A DNA stretch of 44,523 bases from a virus, in the IMG/VR virus record IMGVR_UViG_3300033155_000819, positions 1 to 44,523 of that record, one strand, 5' to 3'. A program made the translations under genes and the position numbers. The notes beneath the pieces were generated by a model. The model did no database searches. It was given only the letters and a program-made list of their open reading frames with translations, and was not told the DNA's origin. Below are positions 31,351 through 39,665 of this stretch, piece after piece. Each line of letters starts with the position of its first letter. The stretch's first letter is position 1.

Positions 31351-31928
31351 AATATACCATCTCCAGGTTTGTGTGTAGTATAAGTGGCTTTCGATTTTGG
31401 CGTCTCTTGCCACATTAAACTCTCAACTCTTACTCCTGGGTAAAACGATACCATCTTATGCATTACAATATGATATAACCATTCTGCAAGATTCTCTGAG
31501 GTTGGTGTGAAGTCAACTATGAAAAAGCTCTCAAACAATTCTGCCATTATTGAATTTGCATTAGGTAATGGTAAAATCTTCCAGCCTACAAGATTGTTAT
31601 CTAGATATACTCTATCTAAAGCATCATCGAGGATATCTTTTTCAAGACCTATGATGTTGTAAAATAATGGATCATTTCTATCAACGATAAACTTATGATC
31701 TAAATTATCATCAAGGAAGTTTTTAACCCAACCAAGATGTTTGAAATCTGTTACCATACCTTTTGTTAATAGGTTGGCCTCAAGTGCAACTCTAATTAAT
31801 CCTTCATGCCCATGGAGGTGTTTACATTTACAGCTTGAATCACCATCTTGACAAAATTCTTCTTTGAGTTCTTGAGTCCATACACGATGACCATAACATA
31901 ATGAAAAGTCTTTTGAAATTTTATACAT
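31347..31928 (-). CDS. queD: 6-carboxytetrahydropterin synthase
   Basis: A 193-residue QueD: turns dihydroneopterin triphosphate into 6-carboxytetrahydropterin, step two to preQ0. FSLCYGHRVW and CKHLHGHEG carry the zinc His residues (H of GHR and the HLHGH pair), MVTDFKHLGWVKN and LDHKFIVD follow, then PTSENLAEWLYHIV. An insertion with CQDGDSSCKCK is seen before the HGH motif. GGGGA precedes the ATG. It is the first gene of the queD-queE-clpP-folE-dpdA-PRT-MTase-queC block. Confidence 0.93.
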   Translation of the reverse strand: MYKISKDFSLCYGHRVWTQELKEEFCQDGDSSCKCKHLHGHEGLIRVALEANLLTKGMVTDFKHLGWVKNFLDDNLDHKFIVDRNDPLFYNIIGLEKDILDDALDRVYLDNNLVGWKILPLPNANSIMAELFESFFIVDFTPTSENLAEWLYHIVMHKMVSFYPGVRVESLMWQETPKSKATYTTHKPGDGIF

Positions 31929-31942
31929 TATATAATCCCCAC

Positions 31943-32161
31943 TTAAACTAATGTGTCTTTACGGACTTCAATCAAAGCACCATTGGAACCTTTGATTGAA
32001 AATGTTTTACCTACTTTCACATCTTGACGGATAGCCGCTGTATCAACCAGCACATCGCCTAGGTTGCCCAAGTCTTTTACCTTTGTCACAACGCTTCTCA
32101 AGCTGCCGCAAGGAGCATTATATACACCATCTTTAAACACTACATAAATATTCGCGTTCAT
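31943..32161 (-). CDS. Small hypothetical protein
   Basis: A 72-residue beta-rich protein (MNANIYVVFKDGVYNAPCGS..., ending SNGALIEVRKDTLV) with a strong GAGGTGA site. It follows an extended -10 promoter, so it may lead the queuosine operon transcript. No family recognised. Confidence 0.55.
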   Translation of the reverse strand: MNANIYVVFKDGVYNAPCGSLRSVVTKVKDLGNLGDVLVDTAAIRQDVKVGKTFSIKGSNGALIEVRKDTLV

Positions 32162-32180
32162 TGTTCACCTCACCTGTTGT

Positions 32181-32189
32181 ATTATATCA
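32181..32189 (-). promoter_or_regulatory. Possible extended -10 promoter upstream of the queuosine block
   Basis: TGATATAAT on the minus strand, the same extended -10 as in the promoters at 13396 and 43100. No clear -35. It lies 20 bases before the ATG at 32161, between mazG and the small gene. Confidence 0.5.
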
Positions 32190-32193
32190 CAAA

Positions 32194-32721
32194 TTAGTCT
32201 TCAGTTCTAGGGTGAGCGCAATATCCATCGGAGGTTTTTTGATCATTTTCTTCTAAAAGTGCGCGCTCTTTATTCAAGTCCCTATTCAATGCATCTTCTT
32301 CTGTAAAAGCATTAGGGAAACGAAGTTGCAGTTTATCAATATTCATTTTCAAAATCTCGTATGGATCCCAACTATAAAATCTACAAATCAATATCCAGTA
32401 CCATGCGATGTCGCCAAGTTCTTCTTGCATGTTCACCTTATCAAGTGGTGCGCCATAAATAAAGTTCTTCTTAATGGCGTCCATCAACTCACCCGCTTCT
32501 GTTACCATACCCATAGAGCCATGTAAAACTTCCATTTGCTCTTGTGATAATTGAACACCGCCTGGGAATGTTTTATTTGTGCGGCCAGCTAATTGCATAT
32601 AATCAAACAAATTCATTTCAGGAGATTTTACTTTGAAGTTATCTGGGTGTAACTCGGGTGTCTCTTCAACAGGAATTTGATTTTCTGCTGTGAACTCTTC
32701 CTGGTCTTTATTTATCGACAT
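32194..32721 (-). CDS. MazG-like nucleotide pyrophosphohydrolase
   Basis: A 175-residue MazG-fold protein. The metal-binding ExxE...ExxD arrangement is GMVTEAGELMDAIK and NMQEELGDIAWYW. Members hydrolyse (d)NTPs or alarmone-type nucleotides; in phages they may adjust the nucleotide pool or ppGpp. N-terminal 45 residues are a charged extension. It lies directly after regA. Confidence 0.85.
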   Translation of the reverse strand: MSINKDQEEFTAENQIPVEETPELHPDNFKVKSPEMNLFDYMQLAGRTNKTFPGGVQLSQEQMEVLHGSMGMVTEAGELMDAIKKNFIYGAPLDKVNMQEELGDIAWYWILICRFYSWDPYEILKMNIDKLQLRFPNAFTEEDALNRDLNKERALLEENDQKTSDGYCAHPRTED

Positions 32722-32722
32722 A

Positions 32723-33097
32723 TTAATTTGATCCTATATTATATTTTTGTTTAAGGTTCCAATCATCACGTTCGCTATGCTTGATGATTTTAATTCTGTT
32801 TACATCCTCGAAGCCGTCGGCAACTTGAGCAACATCTACAACGTCACACAAACCCCACTCTACCAGTAGCTTCAAAATAGTATTCCTACGGCGTGCGTCT
32901 CCCTTTGTGAATGAAGTGTTCTTACCGTCAAGCGCGAACAACTCTTTGAAATGCACAATATAATATTTACCTTTCTTGTGTAAAATATTACATGACTGAT
33001 ATAGGATATTCTCTTTGAATGAAGGGATGCCTATACGAGTAAGTGTTTCTTTGATTTTAAGGAAGTCATCTTCATGGCCGAAAGTAATCTCAACCAT
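32723..33097 (-). CDS. regA: RegA translational repressor
   Basis: A 124-residue RegA (T4: 122), which binds mRNA start regions and represses translation of early genes, including its own. MVEITFGHEDDFLKIKETLTR, NILYQSCNILHKKGKYYIVHFKEL and the C-terminal DDWNLKQKYNIGSN match family blocks over its length. The ATG at 33097, with GGGGAG 8 bases upstream, gives the family's normal start; ATG at 33151 overlapping gene 62 (ATGA) with its own AGGTGG site would add 18 acidic residues and cannot be excluded. Confidence 0.93.
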   Translation of the reverse strand: MVEITFGHEDDFLKIKETLTRIGIPSFKENILYQSCNILHKKGKYYIVHFKELFALDGKNTSFTKGDARRRNTILKLLVEWGLCDVVDVAQVADGFEDVNRIKIIKHSERDDWNLKQKYNIGSN

Positions 33098-33147
33098 GTT
33101 CTCAACTCCCCAATTGCCAGTATCAATAATGTCGTTTGCGTCGTCAA

Positions 33148-33600
33148 TCATTTTTTGCCACCTTTATTCATCTTCAATTTAATATTTTTTATTGTTTCAT
33201 TATCAATTAATTCTATAACTTGTTCTGCTCTAGAATAACTATAGTTAAAGTATTCAGCAATCATCTGAATCTCTTTTGACTTAGATCCCTTAAACCATTT
33301 ACTAAAGCGTTTCCGTTTCCTTACACTATTTAGGTGAAAGTCATTTTGCATCTGCTTGGGTAATGACGAATTAAGGTTCATCATATTCGCATGCATGATT
33401 GTATCTATAAAATAACTTAAACCTCGGTTGACCATGAATGAATCATAAGCTTTTTGAACGATCTCTAAAGGCTCTTCACCATCACGGAACATATCACTCT
33501 TGCCTGTGTTGATCTCATTAAGGCAAGCAAAAAAGTTTAACTTCTTCTCCTTTACTATAGGCTCTTCAACCTTTTCAGGGATTGGTTTCAGTTCAAACAT
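33148..33600 (-). CDS. 62: Clamp loader small subunit gp62
   Basis: A 150-residue gp62: with gp44 it loads the gp45 clamp on DNA. The central NRGLSYFIDTIMHANMMN and LPKQMQNDFHLNSVRKRKRF blocks are characteristic. The N-terminus is a short charged region and the C-terminus basic. The start is taken as ATG 33600, overlapping the last codons of gene 44; a GTG at 33606 is possible. Confidence 0.9.
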   Translation of the reverse strand: MFELKPIPEKVEEPIVKEKKLNFFACLNEINTGKSDMFRDGEEPLEIVQKAYDSFMVNRGLSYFIDTIMHANMMNLNSSLPKQMQNDFHLNSVRKRKRFSKWFKGSKSKEIQMIAEYFNYSYSRAEQVIELIDNETIKNIKLKMNKGGKK

Positions 33601-34543
33601 ATTCACATTCTACCATTAACTCAGTTAGACATGCAACCAAATTGATTTCTTGGTCTGCTACGAATGCTGATTTGTACTGATAGTCTGCCAAAATCAAAAC
33701 AGCTTTAGGAATACTTTGCTTGTCTAAATATTCATACATCGTATCATAAATACGTCTAAATATTTCTGTTGGTGAAATGTCAACACTTGAGCCCACCCAT
33801 TTACGCATCTCAGTGAAGTCTTTATTCTTAAGATGCTTGACAAGATCATTAATTTCAAAGTCGCCGATTGATGCAAGGATGCCGCTATCAATTTCCCCAC
33901 CTATACCGTAACGCTGTATTTCATTAAGTACCCTACGGAAGTCAGGGAAAAACTTTTTAATTAATTCAGCTATAACTTTCTTGTCGTATTTGATTTCCTC
34001 AACTTCAAGAATGCCTTCAATGCGTTTCATAAACTGACCCATTAGAGGAGGCATGTCTTTCTTACTGATATTAAAATCAATATTGGCAAGACGTGAATCT
34101 CTAAGTGGTGCGATTATTTTATTTTTATAGTTGCAGGTGAATATAAACCTACAGTTGCTTGAAAACTCTTCAATGAATCCGCGAAGTGCGGGTTGAATAT
34201 GATGGTTAAGATGATCTGCTTCGTCGAGTATGATAACCTTATAGGCACCTTTGTTCATTAACGAAACAGTGCTGGCAAACTTTGAAATGTCATTTCTTAG
34301 TTTATCCATGTTCGCGTTTAATGATGCATTGATAATCATCCAATCATAACCTAGCTCGTTACATAAAGCCTTGGCTACAGTGGTTTTACCTATGCCAGGT
34401 CCACCTGATAATAACAAGTTAGGAAACTCTTTATTATCTACAAACTTTGTAAATACATCCTTTAAACTTTTTGGTAGGATGCACTCTTCAATTGTTTGTG
34501 GGCGGTACTTCTCAACAAAAATACTCTCACGTTCGTTGCTCAT
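33593..34543 (-). CDS. 44: Clamp loader large subunit gp44 (AAA+ ATPase)
   Basis: A 316-residue AAA+ protein (T4 gp44: 319). Walker A is GGPGIGKTTVAK near residue 48, Walker B VIILDEADHLN, sensor I FIFTCNYKN, and the RFC-type SRLANIDFN follows. It acts as the gp44/62 complex opening gp45. It overlaps gene 62 and lies 6 bp after gene 45, the T4 order. Confidence 0.97.
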   Translation of the reverse strand: MSNERESIFVEKYRPQTIEECILPKSLKDVFTKFVDNKEFPNLLLSGGPGIGKTTVAKALCNELGYDWMIINASLNANMDKLRNDISKFASTVSLMNKGAYKVIILDEADHLNHHIQPALRGFIEEFSSNCRFIFTCNYKNKIIAPLRDSRLANIDFNISKKDMPPLMGQFMKRIEGILEVEEIKYDKKVIAELIKKFFPDFRRVLNEIQRYGIGGEIDSGILASIGDFEINDLVKHLKNKDFTEMRKWVGSSVDISPTEIFRRIYDTMYEYLDKQSIPKAVLILADYQYKSAFVADQEINLVACLTELMVECEYV

Positions 34544-34549
34544 AATGAT

Positions 34550-35239
34550 TTACCCAAAAGTTGAAGATGATTCGATTGCTACCCAATATTCCATGCCTTG
34601 AACAAGGCCAACAAAGTGACTCAGCATCTTTGTTGAAATTTCAACCTTGTAACCGTCCTCTACAAACTTGAAGTTATCAATTTTGAAATCCACATTGAAT
34701 GAAGTACCTTCAGCACATTCACCTACAACAAGGTCAAACGTGTTTGAAGTTGGGTTCTTTTTATCATGAATAGCCAACACAATCTCTGTGCCTTCTGCCT
34801 TGATAGTAACATCCTCAAGTCCCATTACAGTTGAAGCCTTAACAATTTGTGCCAAGTTAGCTTCTGACAATACAAATTCAACATCTACTGACGGCATCTT
34901 CAAGCCATCTTCAGGTGCTTTCTTCATAATCTCTACTGGGGCATACATGTATTTACATGAAGTGCGGCCATTCTTTTCTTTGATTGCCATAAATGAATCT
35001 GAATCAAAGCCTAGTTGTGGCTCGTTGAATAGTGACAAAGTATTTAGGAATTCGTTTAAATCGTAAATGGCAATGTCTTGCGGGAATGATTCGTCGACAG
35101 TAGCCTTAGCGATAATGTTCTCGGCGCCTGATAAAGTTGTGATAACCTTTTTTCCACCATCTGTCTTACGAATAAATAAGCTTTGGTTGATTGTTGCAAA
35201 GTTCTTTAAAACTCCCATTGTATTCTCAGTAATATGCAT
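34550..35239 (-). CDS. 45: Sliding clamp gp45
   Basis: A 229-residue trimeric clamp (T4: 228) that holds gp43 on DNA and also activates late promoters with gp55. VLKNFATINQSLFI near the N-terminus is the family signature, and the two-domain alternation of strands and helices continues to GMEYWVAIESSSTFG. GAGGAATAG precedes the ATG. A terminator-like hairpin lies upstream. Confidence 0.95.
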   Translation of the reverse strand: MHITENTMGVLKNFATINQSLFIRKTDGGKKVITTLSGAENIIAKATVDESFPQDIAIYDLNEFLNTLSLFNEPQLGFDSDSFMAIKEKNGRTSCKYMYAPVEIMKKAPEDGLKMPSVDVEFVLSEANLAQIVKASTVMGLEDVTIKAEGTEIVLAIHDKKNPTSNTFDLVVGECAEGTSFNVDFKIDNFKFVEDGYKVEISTKMLSHFVGLVQGMEYWVAIESSSTFG

Positions 35240-35260
35240 TTCTATTCCTCATTTAATTAT

Positions 35261-35300
35261 AATATTTAAAAATCGGTTGGCTGAAATATCTCAACCAACC
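35261..35300 (-). terminator. Rho-independent terminator between the CobS-like gene and gene 45
   Basis: On the minus strand, a 10-bp stem (GGTTGGTTGA / TCAGCCAACC, one G-U pair) with a 6-base loop, then GATTTTTAAA. It would end transcripts of the CobS-like operon before gene 45. A TATAAT sequence just after it may act as a -10 for gene 45. Confidence 0.65.
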
Positions 35301-35310
35301 AAAACCAATC

Positions 35311-36513
35311 TTAAAGCGTGAAATCTTCTGATGGTACATTTAGTACCGTTGAATCAGCCTCAATTTCATCTTCCATGCCAGCATCTATCTTGCTGTACAA
35401 ATCCGTGAATGACAATACAGTGTCTTCATCAAATCTGGCAACGGCACCGTCAATTGCTTTTTTGATACTTCCAAAAATTGCATAACCCTTGACAGTGTGA
35501 ACCAAACGGCGTGTTGAAATAATCTCGTCAACCGCACCTTGGTCAAATGTCTGACGGATGATTGAACCCCACTTGACGAGGTTTTCAATAAAGTCACCAA
35601 CCTTCTCAGGATCATGTTTGCTGTTAGGCAAAGTATCAATCACCTTGCTTAGGATTTTACGTTCAACCGCTTGTGAAGGATAATCCTGTTCAAGGGTTGA
35701 TGAAAATCTATCAAGGAAAGCCTCGTTCAAAACGTTGGTAGCCATGAAGGCTCCATCTGAACCTTTACCTTTTGTGTTACCAGTTGCAAAAATCTGAAAG
35801 CCTGGTTGAGGAGTTATAAACTCATTTGTCTTTTTGATAAAGTAACCTTTACCTTCAAGCACACTCTGCAAGCACATGATCTTAGCTGGGTCACCCAAGT
35901 CAATTTCATCTAGTACCAATACAGCACCACGCAACATTGCCTCGGATACTGGACCGTAACTGAATACAGTATCACCTTCTATCAAACGGAAACCACCCAT
36001 CAAATCATCTTCATCCGTTTCAGTGGTAAAGTTGACACGGAAAAATTCGCGTTTTGTTTTTGAGCAAGCCTGCTCAAGTCCCATTGTCTTACCATTACCT
36101 GATAAGCCTGTAATGTAAGTAGGGAAAAAGATACCTGACTTGATAATCTTCACTGCTTCTGCGTGAATACCCCAAGGCACATATGTAATATCTTTTGGTG
36201 GGACATAATTCTGTCCCGCGCTTGAAACTGCTTCTACACCACGTCTTGGTGAAAGCGCAACCGCCTCAGCAAGTGGTGTCTTAACGGGAGCAGTTTGAAT
36301 AGGACCTACAAACTCCACAACGTTTGAAGTATCTACATTGTAAATGCCTCGGCCTACTTTACTTTCCCAAATAGCTTCTGGGACAGCGACCAGTTCTTTA
36401 CTTGCAATATCAAGTAATTCTGTTCGCTTCAATTCTGACTGATTAGGGTAATGCTTCTTAACTAAAATTAGGAAGTCTGAAACGCTAATCTTTTCATATT
36501 TTGATCTAGCCAT
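35311..36513 (-). CDS. cobS: MoxR/CobS-like AAA+ ATPase
   Basis: A 400-residue AAA+ ATPase. Walker A is TGLSGNGKTMGLE near residue 136, Walker B AVLVLDEIDLGDP near 198, sensor I FQIFATGNTKGKG, and LNEAFLDRFSSTLEQDYPS follows, typical of CobS/MoxR-type motors that work with a vWA partner. Known in cyanophages as 'cobS'. The N-terminal 100 residues differ from bacterial CobS. The vWA partner is the next gene upstream. In this phage a role in protein remodelling is likelier than cobalamin synthesis, as no other cobalamin gene is seen. Confidence 0.85.
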   Translation of the reverse strand: MARSKYEKISVSDFLILVKKHYPNQSELKRTELLDIASKELVAVPEAIWESKVGRGIYNVDTSNVVEFVGPIQTAPVKTPLAEAVALSPRRGVEAVSSAGQNYVPPKDITYVPWGIHAEAVKIIKSGIFFPTYITGLSGNGKTMGLEQACSKTKREFFRVNFTTETDEDDLMGGFRLIEGDTVFSYGPVSEAMLRGAVLVLDEIDLGDPAKIMCLQSVLEGKGYFIKKTNEFITPQPGFQIFATGNTKGKGSDGAFMATNVLNEAFLDRFSSTLEQDYPSQAVERKILSKVIDTLPNSKHDPEKVGDFIENLVKWGSIIRQTFDQGAVDEIISTRRLVHTVKGYAIFGSIKKAIDGAVARFDEDTVLSFTDLYSKIDAGMEDEIEADSTVLNVPSEDFTL

Positions 36514-36551
36514 AATGTATATCTATCCTCAAGTAAAAATCAAATAATTCG

Positions 36552-36601
36552 TTTTTTCATTGTATACCGTAATTATAGCAAACTGGGAGCCTATTGCAAG
36601 G
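36552..36601 (-). repeat. 50-bp exact repeat carrying a promoter (copy 2)
   Basis: Identical to 19437-19486 in the same orientation. Contains the sigma70-type promoter at 36572-36599 and an ATG-AAA-AAA start that here opens a short MKKRII frame ending in TGA. Confidence 0.9.
36572..36599 (-). promoter_or_regulatory. Sigma70-type promoter, TAYGGTAT family
   Basis: TTGCAA at 36599-36594 and TATAAT at 36577-36572 with a 16-bp spacer, followed by TACGGTATAC. It drives the CobS-like gene with a leader of about 50 bases. Confidence 0.75.
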
Positions 36602-36665
36602 CCTTTGCTAAAATAAATAGAAAATTAATTTTTGTATGGGTATTATCTCTTCTCATATGCTGGTA

Positions 36666-36794
36666 TCAAGTATCCTTTAACGTGGCTGAGGATTGATCTC
36701 CTGTAGCCTCAGCCACGGTTCTACTGTTAATCAACGACTTATAAACACCTAGTATGCTGGTAAGCGGTCCTATGTGAAAGTGGCTGAGAATCAT
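36666..36794 (-). CDS. Possible 42-residue peptide across the control region (doubtful)
   Basis: An open frame starting MILSHFHIGPLTSILGVYKS, opening 12 bases after the stop of the 36807-39191 gene, with AGGT 3-4 bases before its ATG. It runs through the stem-loop at 36681-36717 and ends in TGA. The ribosome site is poor and the composition ordinary, so it may be chance; it could act as a leader peptide controlling the hairpins. Confidence 0.25.
   Translation of the reverse strand: MILSHFHIGPLTSILGVYKSLINSRTVAEATGDQSSATLKDT
36681..36717 (-). promoter_or_regulatory. Long stem-loop with an alternative pairing partner
   Basis: A perfect 11-bp stem (CGTGGCTGAGG / CCTCAGCCACG) with a 15-base loop containing AGGAG. 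A second copy of CTCAGCCAC at 36788-36780, upstream on the same strand, could pair with the same stem strand instead. The two CTCAGCCAC copies are each followed by TACCAGCATA, forming a direct repeat 96 bp apart. The rest of 36514-36806 holds the promoter repeat and no other clear feature. Confidence 0.65.
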
Positions 36795-36806
36795 TCTACC
36801 TAAGCC

Positions 36807-39191
36807 TTATGCCAGTAATTCCATCATCTTATTGAATATGAATCGGTTGGCGCCCATTGCCTTGGCTTTCTTATTAAACTCACGCTTTGCATTCGTGGCG
36901 TCCACGTGTTTAGGCATCTCAGCTTTGGTCTCGGACATTATATTTGTATTAATGATGAAACCTTGATCCACACCATATCTATTCTCGGCTACCAAATAAC
37001 CTTCCTTGGTGAAAGCCTTTTGGGCTGGGGTGAACTCCAAACCAAATTCTTCAAATACTCTTTTCCGTGTGTACTTAGGGACACGGGGATTCTGCAAGCG
37101 TATTGTCATAACCGATGAACCTGTTCGATCCTTCAATGACTGATAAAGCACATCTTCAAAGGATACATTATTGTCTGAATCTAGGACATGCATTGTAGCC
37201 TGTTTAGTTACATCATCTACGATATTGAAATAAGCATTTGCACCGTAACTTTTATACATGCCTGCATTTCTGCGATTTATAATTTCACCTTCAGCTTTAA
37301 ACATCTGGCCTCCATGACCACAACCGTCAGTCATAAAAATCGTATTGCAAATTTCCACGTTATGCGCTTTCTTGAAATCCATGACAATTGACGAAGTAAG
37401 TAAAATAGCCTGGGCAAGTGGTGTACCTGACATATTGAACAACTTCTTAGGAAAGTCACGAGCATAATATGAGTTATCAAGCTGACAAGCAAAGTTCCAT
37501 AACATGGCCGACATAAAACTAAACTCTTTCTTGTTCATTGAAGCGGAAAGCAATTGGTTCATATGAACGTTAGTAGCCGTGAAAGTAAATTCTTCAAACG
37601 GTTTAACATTCAAACCTTTCAAGTCTTTGCCTTGTGTGAAGCTATAAACTTCTAATGGTATGTTTGCCTTACGACAAAACGTGGCAAGCGTCAACAATTG
37701 GCGCATGGTAGGCAACATAATTTCTTTCATGCTTCCTGAAAAGTCTACTACAATAACAAAACCGTGATTTTTACCTTTCTTAATTACATTACCACGCTTG
37801 AATATATCTTCTACTGTTTTATAGGCGTGCATCTTGTTGGTATCAAGTACACCGCTCTTACAAGTTCTTGTGCGCTCATAAAGTGAAGCAGACTTCTTTT
37901 GATCAAAAATCTTCATCAGATGTTTAACTAAAGGTTTAGTGGTATTTGAAAGATTTTTGTATTCATCTTTAATACGATCGACAACATCCTGACGGCCATC
38001 ATAAAACTCTAAACATTCTGCAATACCTTCCTTATATGTGACAACATTCTCTGGGACATTTTTAATGTGGTCAATATGAAATTCTTCATATGTATTGTTT
38101 TGGTTATTTTCAACAGCATCTTTCTCAAACTTTTCGTCAAACTCATTTTGAGTATCTGACTCTAACTCTTCTTCAAGTTCTTCGTCAGTCAATTCTTCAT
38201 TGTCATTATCACCTGCGCCTTCACCACCAGCATCACCATCTGAGTCTACAGTATCACCTTCCTCTGCATCATATTCATCTGAATCGTCGTCGCCTTCAAC
38301 TTCCTCGTCGGCGTCACCAGTTATATCCGTATCACCATCAACTTCGTCGGCGTCGTCTTCATCAGAGTCTTCGGCGTTTTCATCATTCTCCTTACAGCCT
38401 TCATCCCACTCATTATCTTCGTCTTCGTCTTCATCAGACTCTACTTCATCACCAGTACCTGGGACATCTTCTTCTTCTGCTTCACCATCTTCGGTGTCAG
38501 CGTCTTCATCTGGTATTGATTGTTCTGCGTCTTCATCTTCTTCAACCTCAACTTCCTGTGGCTCTAACTCCTCGTACTCTGACATTTCTGGTAAAGCGTT
38601 CTCATCTTCCTCTGGCATTTCTGGCATAGGCTCTTTGTTCATTTTCACAAACTCTTTTATAAGTTGTGAAACCTCAACCACGTCTGAGTAGGTTTTAGTT
38701 TTGGCAACAAGATCAACAAGGACTTGTTCTTCCTTGTTAAACTGAATAGCACTAAGGGGGCCTACTTTGAAATAAACATTGATACGATCAATAAACTTCA
38801 TTTGATCTACTGGCGTATGACCAAAAAATCCACCAGCAAATAATTTGCTATAAAATGAAGCAAACATTTTGACACAACCTGGGAATTTGATTTTAACCAG
38901 CTTTTCAATGCGGGCGTCTTCTACGATGTTAAGTAAACTCTTGCTGATTTTCTTAACAGTGATAGCCTCAAGCAACTCATCCATTGGAGTATATAAAGCA
39001 TGACCTATCTCATGTGACACGAAGCCGTCATATATAACGCCATTCATATCTTTAAAAATTGGCAAGGTTAATTCCCGCGTCTTGACATTGAAGCTTGCGG
39101 TTTTTGCTTTTGGGTTATGGGTAACGTGAACATCCTCGGCAGCCATTAATTTGGCTAGGATGCTTTTTGAATTGATATTGACCTTTGACAT
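36807..39191 (-). CDS. Metallopeptidase/vWA protein, CobT-like partner of the AAA+ ATPase
   Basis: A 794-residue protein in three parts. Residues 1-190 contain SHEIGHALYTPM with the zinc motif H60-E-x-x-H64. Residues 197-345 are extremely acidic low complexity (Glu/Asp/Gly/Thr runs), as in the CobT linker. The C-terminal part has a von Willebrand A domain with VVDFSGSMKE (MIDAS, about 481) and FMTDGCGHGG. With the CobS-like ATPase it forms a MoxR-vWA pair; such pairs remodel or insert metal into protein complexes. It has its own promoter (39229-39256) and AGGA ribosome site. Confidence 0.85.
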   Translation of the reverse strand: MSKVNINSKSILAKLMAAEDVHVTHNPKAKTASFNVKTRELTLPIFKDMNGVIYDGFVSHEIGHALYTPMDELLEAITVKKISKSLLNIVEDARIEKLVKIKFPGCVKMFASFYSKLFAGGFFGHTPVDQMKFIDRINVYFKVGPLSAIQFNKEEQVLVDLVAKTKTYSDVVEVSQLIKEFVKMNKEPMPEMPEEDENALPEMSEYEELEPQEVEVEEDEDAEQSIPDEDADTEDGEAEEEDVPGTGDEVESDEDEDEDNEWDEGCKENDENAEDSDEDDADEVDGDTDITGDADEEVEGDDDSDEYDAEEGDTVDSDGDAGGEGAGDNDNEELTDEELEEELESDTQNEFDEKFEKDAVENNQNNTYEEFHIDHIKNVPENVVTYKEGIAECLEFYDGRQDVVDRIKDEYKNLSNTTKPLVKHLMKIFDQKKSASLYERTRTCKSGVLDTNKMHAYKTVEDIFKRGNVIKKGKNHGFVIVVDFSGSMKEIMLPTMRQLLTLATFCRKANIPLEVYSFTQGKDLKGLNVKPFEEFTFTATNVHMNQLLSASMNKKEFSFMSAMLWNFACQLDNSYYARDFPKKLFNMSGTPLAQAILLTSSIVMDFKKAHNVEICNTIFMTDGCGHGGQMFKAEGEIINRRNAGMYKSYGANAYFNIVDDVTKQATMHVLDSDNNVSFEDVLYQSLKDRTGSSVMTIRLQNPRVPKYTRKRVFEEFGLEFTPAQKAFTKEGYLVAENRYGVDQGFIINTNIMSETKAEMPKHVDATNAKREFNKKAKAMGANRFIFNKMMELLA

Positions 39192-39228
39192 TATATAGTT
39201 CCTAATCGCTTTTTAATTGTATACCGTA

Positions 39229-39256
39229 AGTATGGCACATGAGGATGAGATATCAA
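39229..39256 (-). promoter_or_regulatory. Sigma70-type promoter, TAYGGTAT family
   Basis: TTGATA at 39256-39251 and CATACT at 39234-39229 with a 16-bp spacer, followed by TACGGTATACAAT. Third member sharing the long downstream block with the 50-bp repeats, although its spacer sequence differs. It drives the vWA gene. Confidence 0.65.
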
Positions 39257-39317
39257 GGTGAAAGAGCAGAAAAAGGAAAAAGAATTTCCTTTGTCTTTAT
39301 AATCAATAACTTAGCCC

Positions 39318-39665
39318 TTATTCGTCAGGTCTATAATCAGTTCTCTTTTCAAACCCTTCAGATATAAGAAGTTCTGTTAGGTCCTGACCGTCCTCTAAAG
39401 TGACAAAGGCGATCCACCTACCATACTTGCCAGTTTTGGCGGTTTTGATTATTACTTCCTTACCATCCACAAGGTCGATCACTCTTTGCTTTGCAGCTTG
39501 ACCATGATCTCGTTCTGCTTCGGTTTTTGGTCTCCAGGTCTCTGGTGTATCAATACCACCAAGACGGAAAGTCTCAGTTGCATATATCCTAAAACCAAGA
39601 TCAACGGTAGCTTTGAAAGTATCACCGTCGACAACCCTTGTTACTTGTGCTTTATATTCAAACAT
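39318..39665 (-). CDS. Thermonuclease (staphylococcal nuclease-like)
   Basis: A 115-residue SNase-fold protein: VVDGDTFKATVDLGF (Ca-binding Asp), RLGGIDTPET (catalytic Arg, Asp) and KTGKYGRWIAFV (second Arg) are in place. No signal peptide is present, so it acts in the cytoplasm. It may degrade host DNA or RNA. TAATG overlap with gene 46 links it to the recombination nuclease operon. Confidence 0.85.
   Translation of the reverse strand: MFEYKAQVTRVVDGDTFKATVDLGFRIYATETFRLGGIDTPETWRPKTEAERDHGQAAKQRVIDLVDGKEVIIKTAKTGKYGRWIAFVTLEDGQDLTELLISEGFEKRTDYRPDE

Noticed and set aside
38090-38691. Two long plus-strand frames rich in His/Leu or Ser
   Set aside because: They are antisense to the acidic Glu/Asp-rich linker of the vWA protein, which gives long stop-free opposite frames. 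No ribosome site or family.
39264-39295. Possible terminator hairpin (AAAGGAA / TTCCTTT) after the thermonuclease gene
   Set aside because: The stem is AT-rich and short, with the T-run partly inside it; too weak to call.
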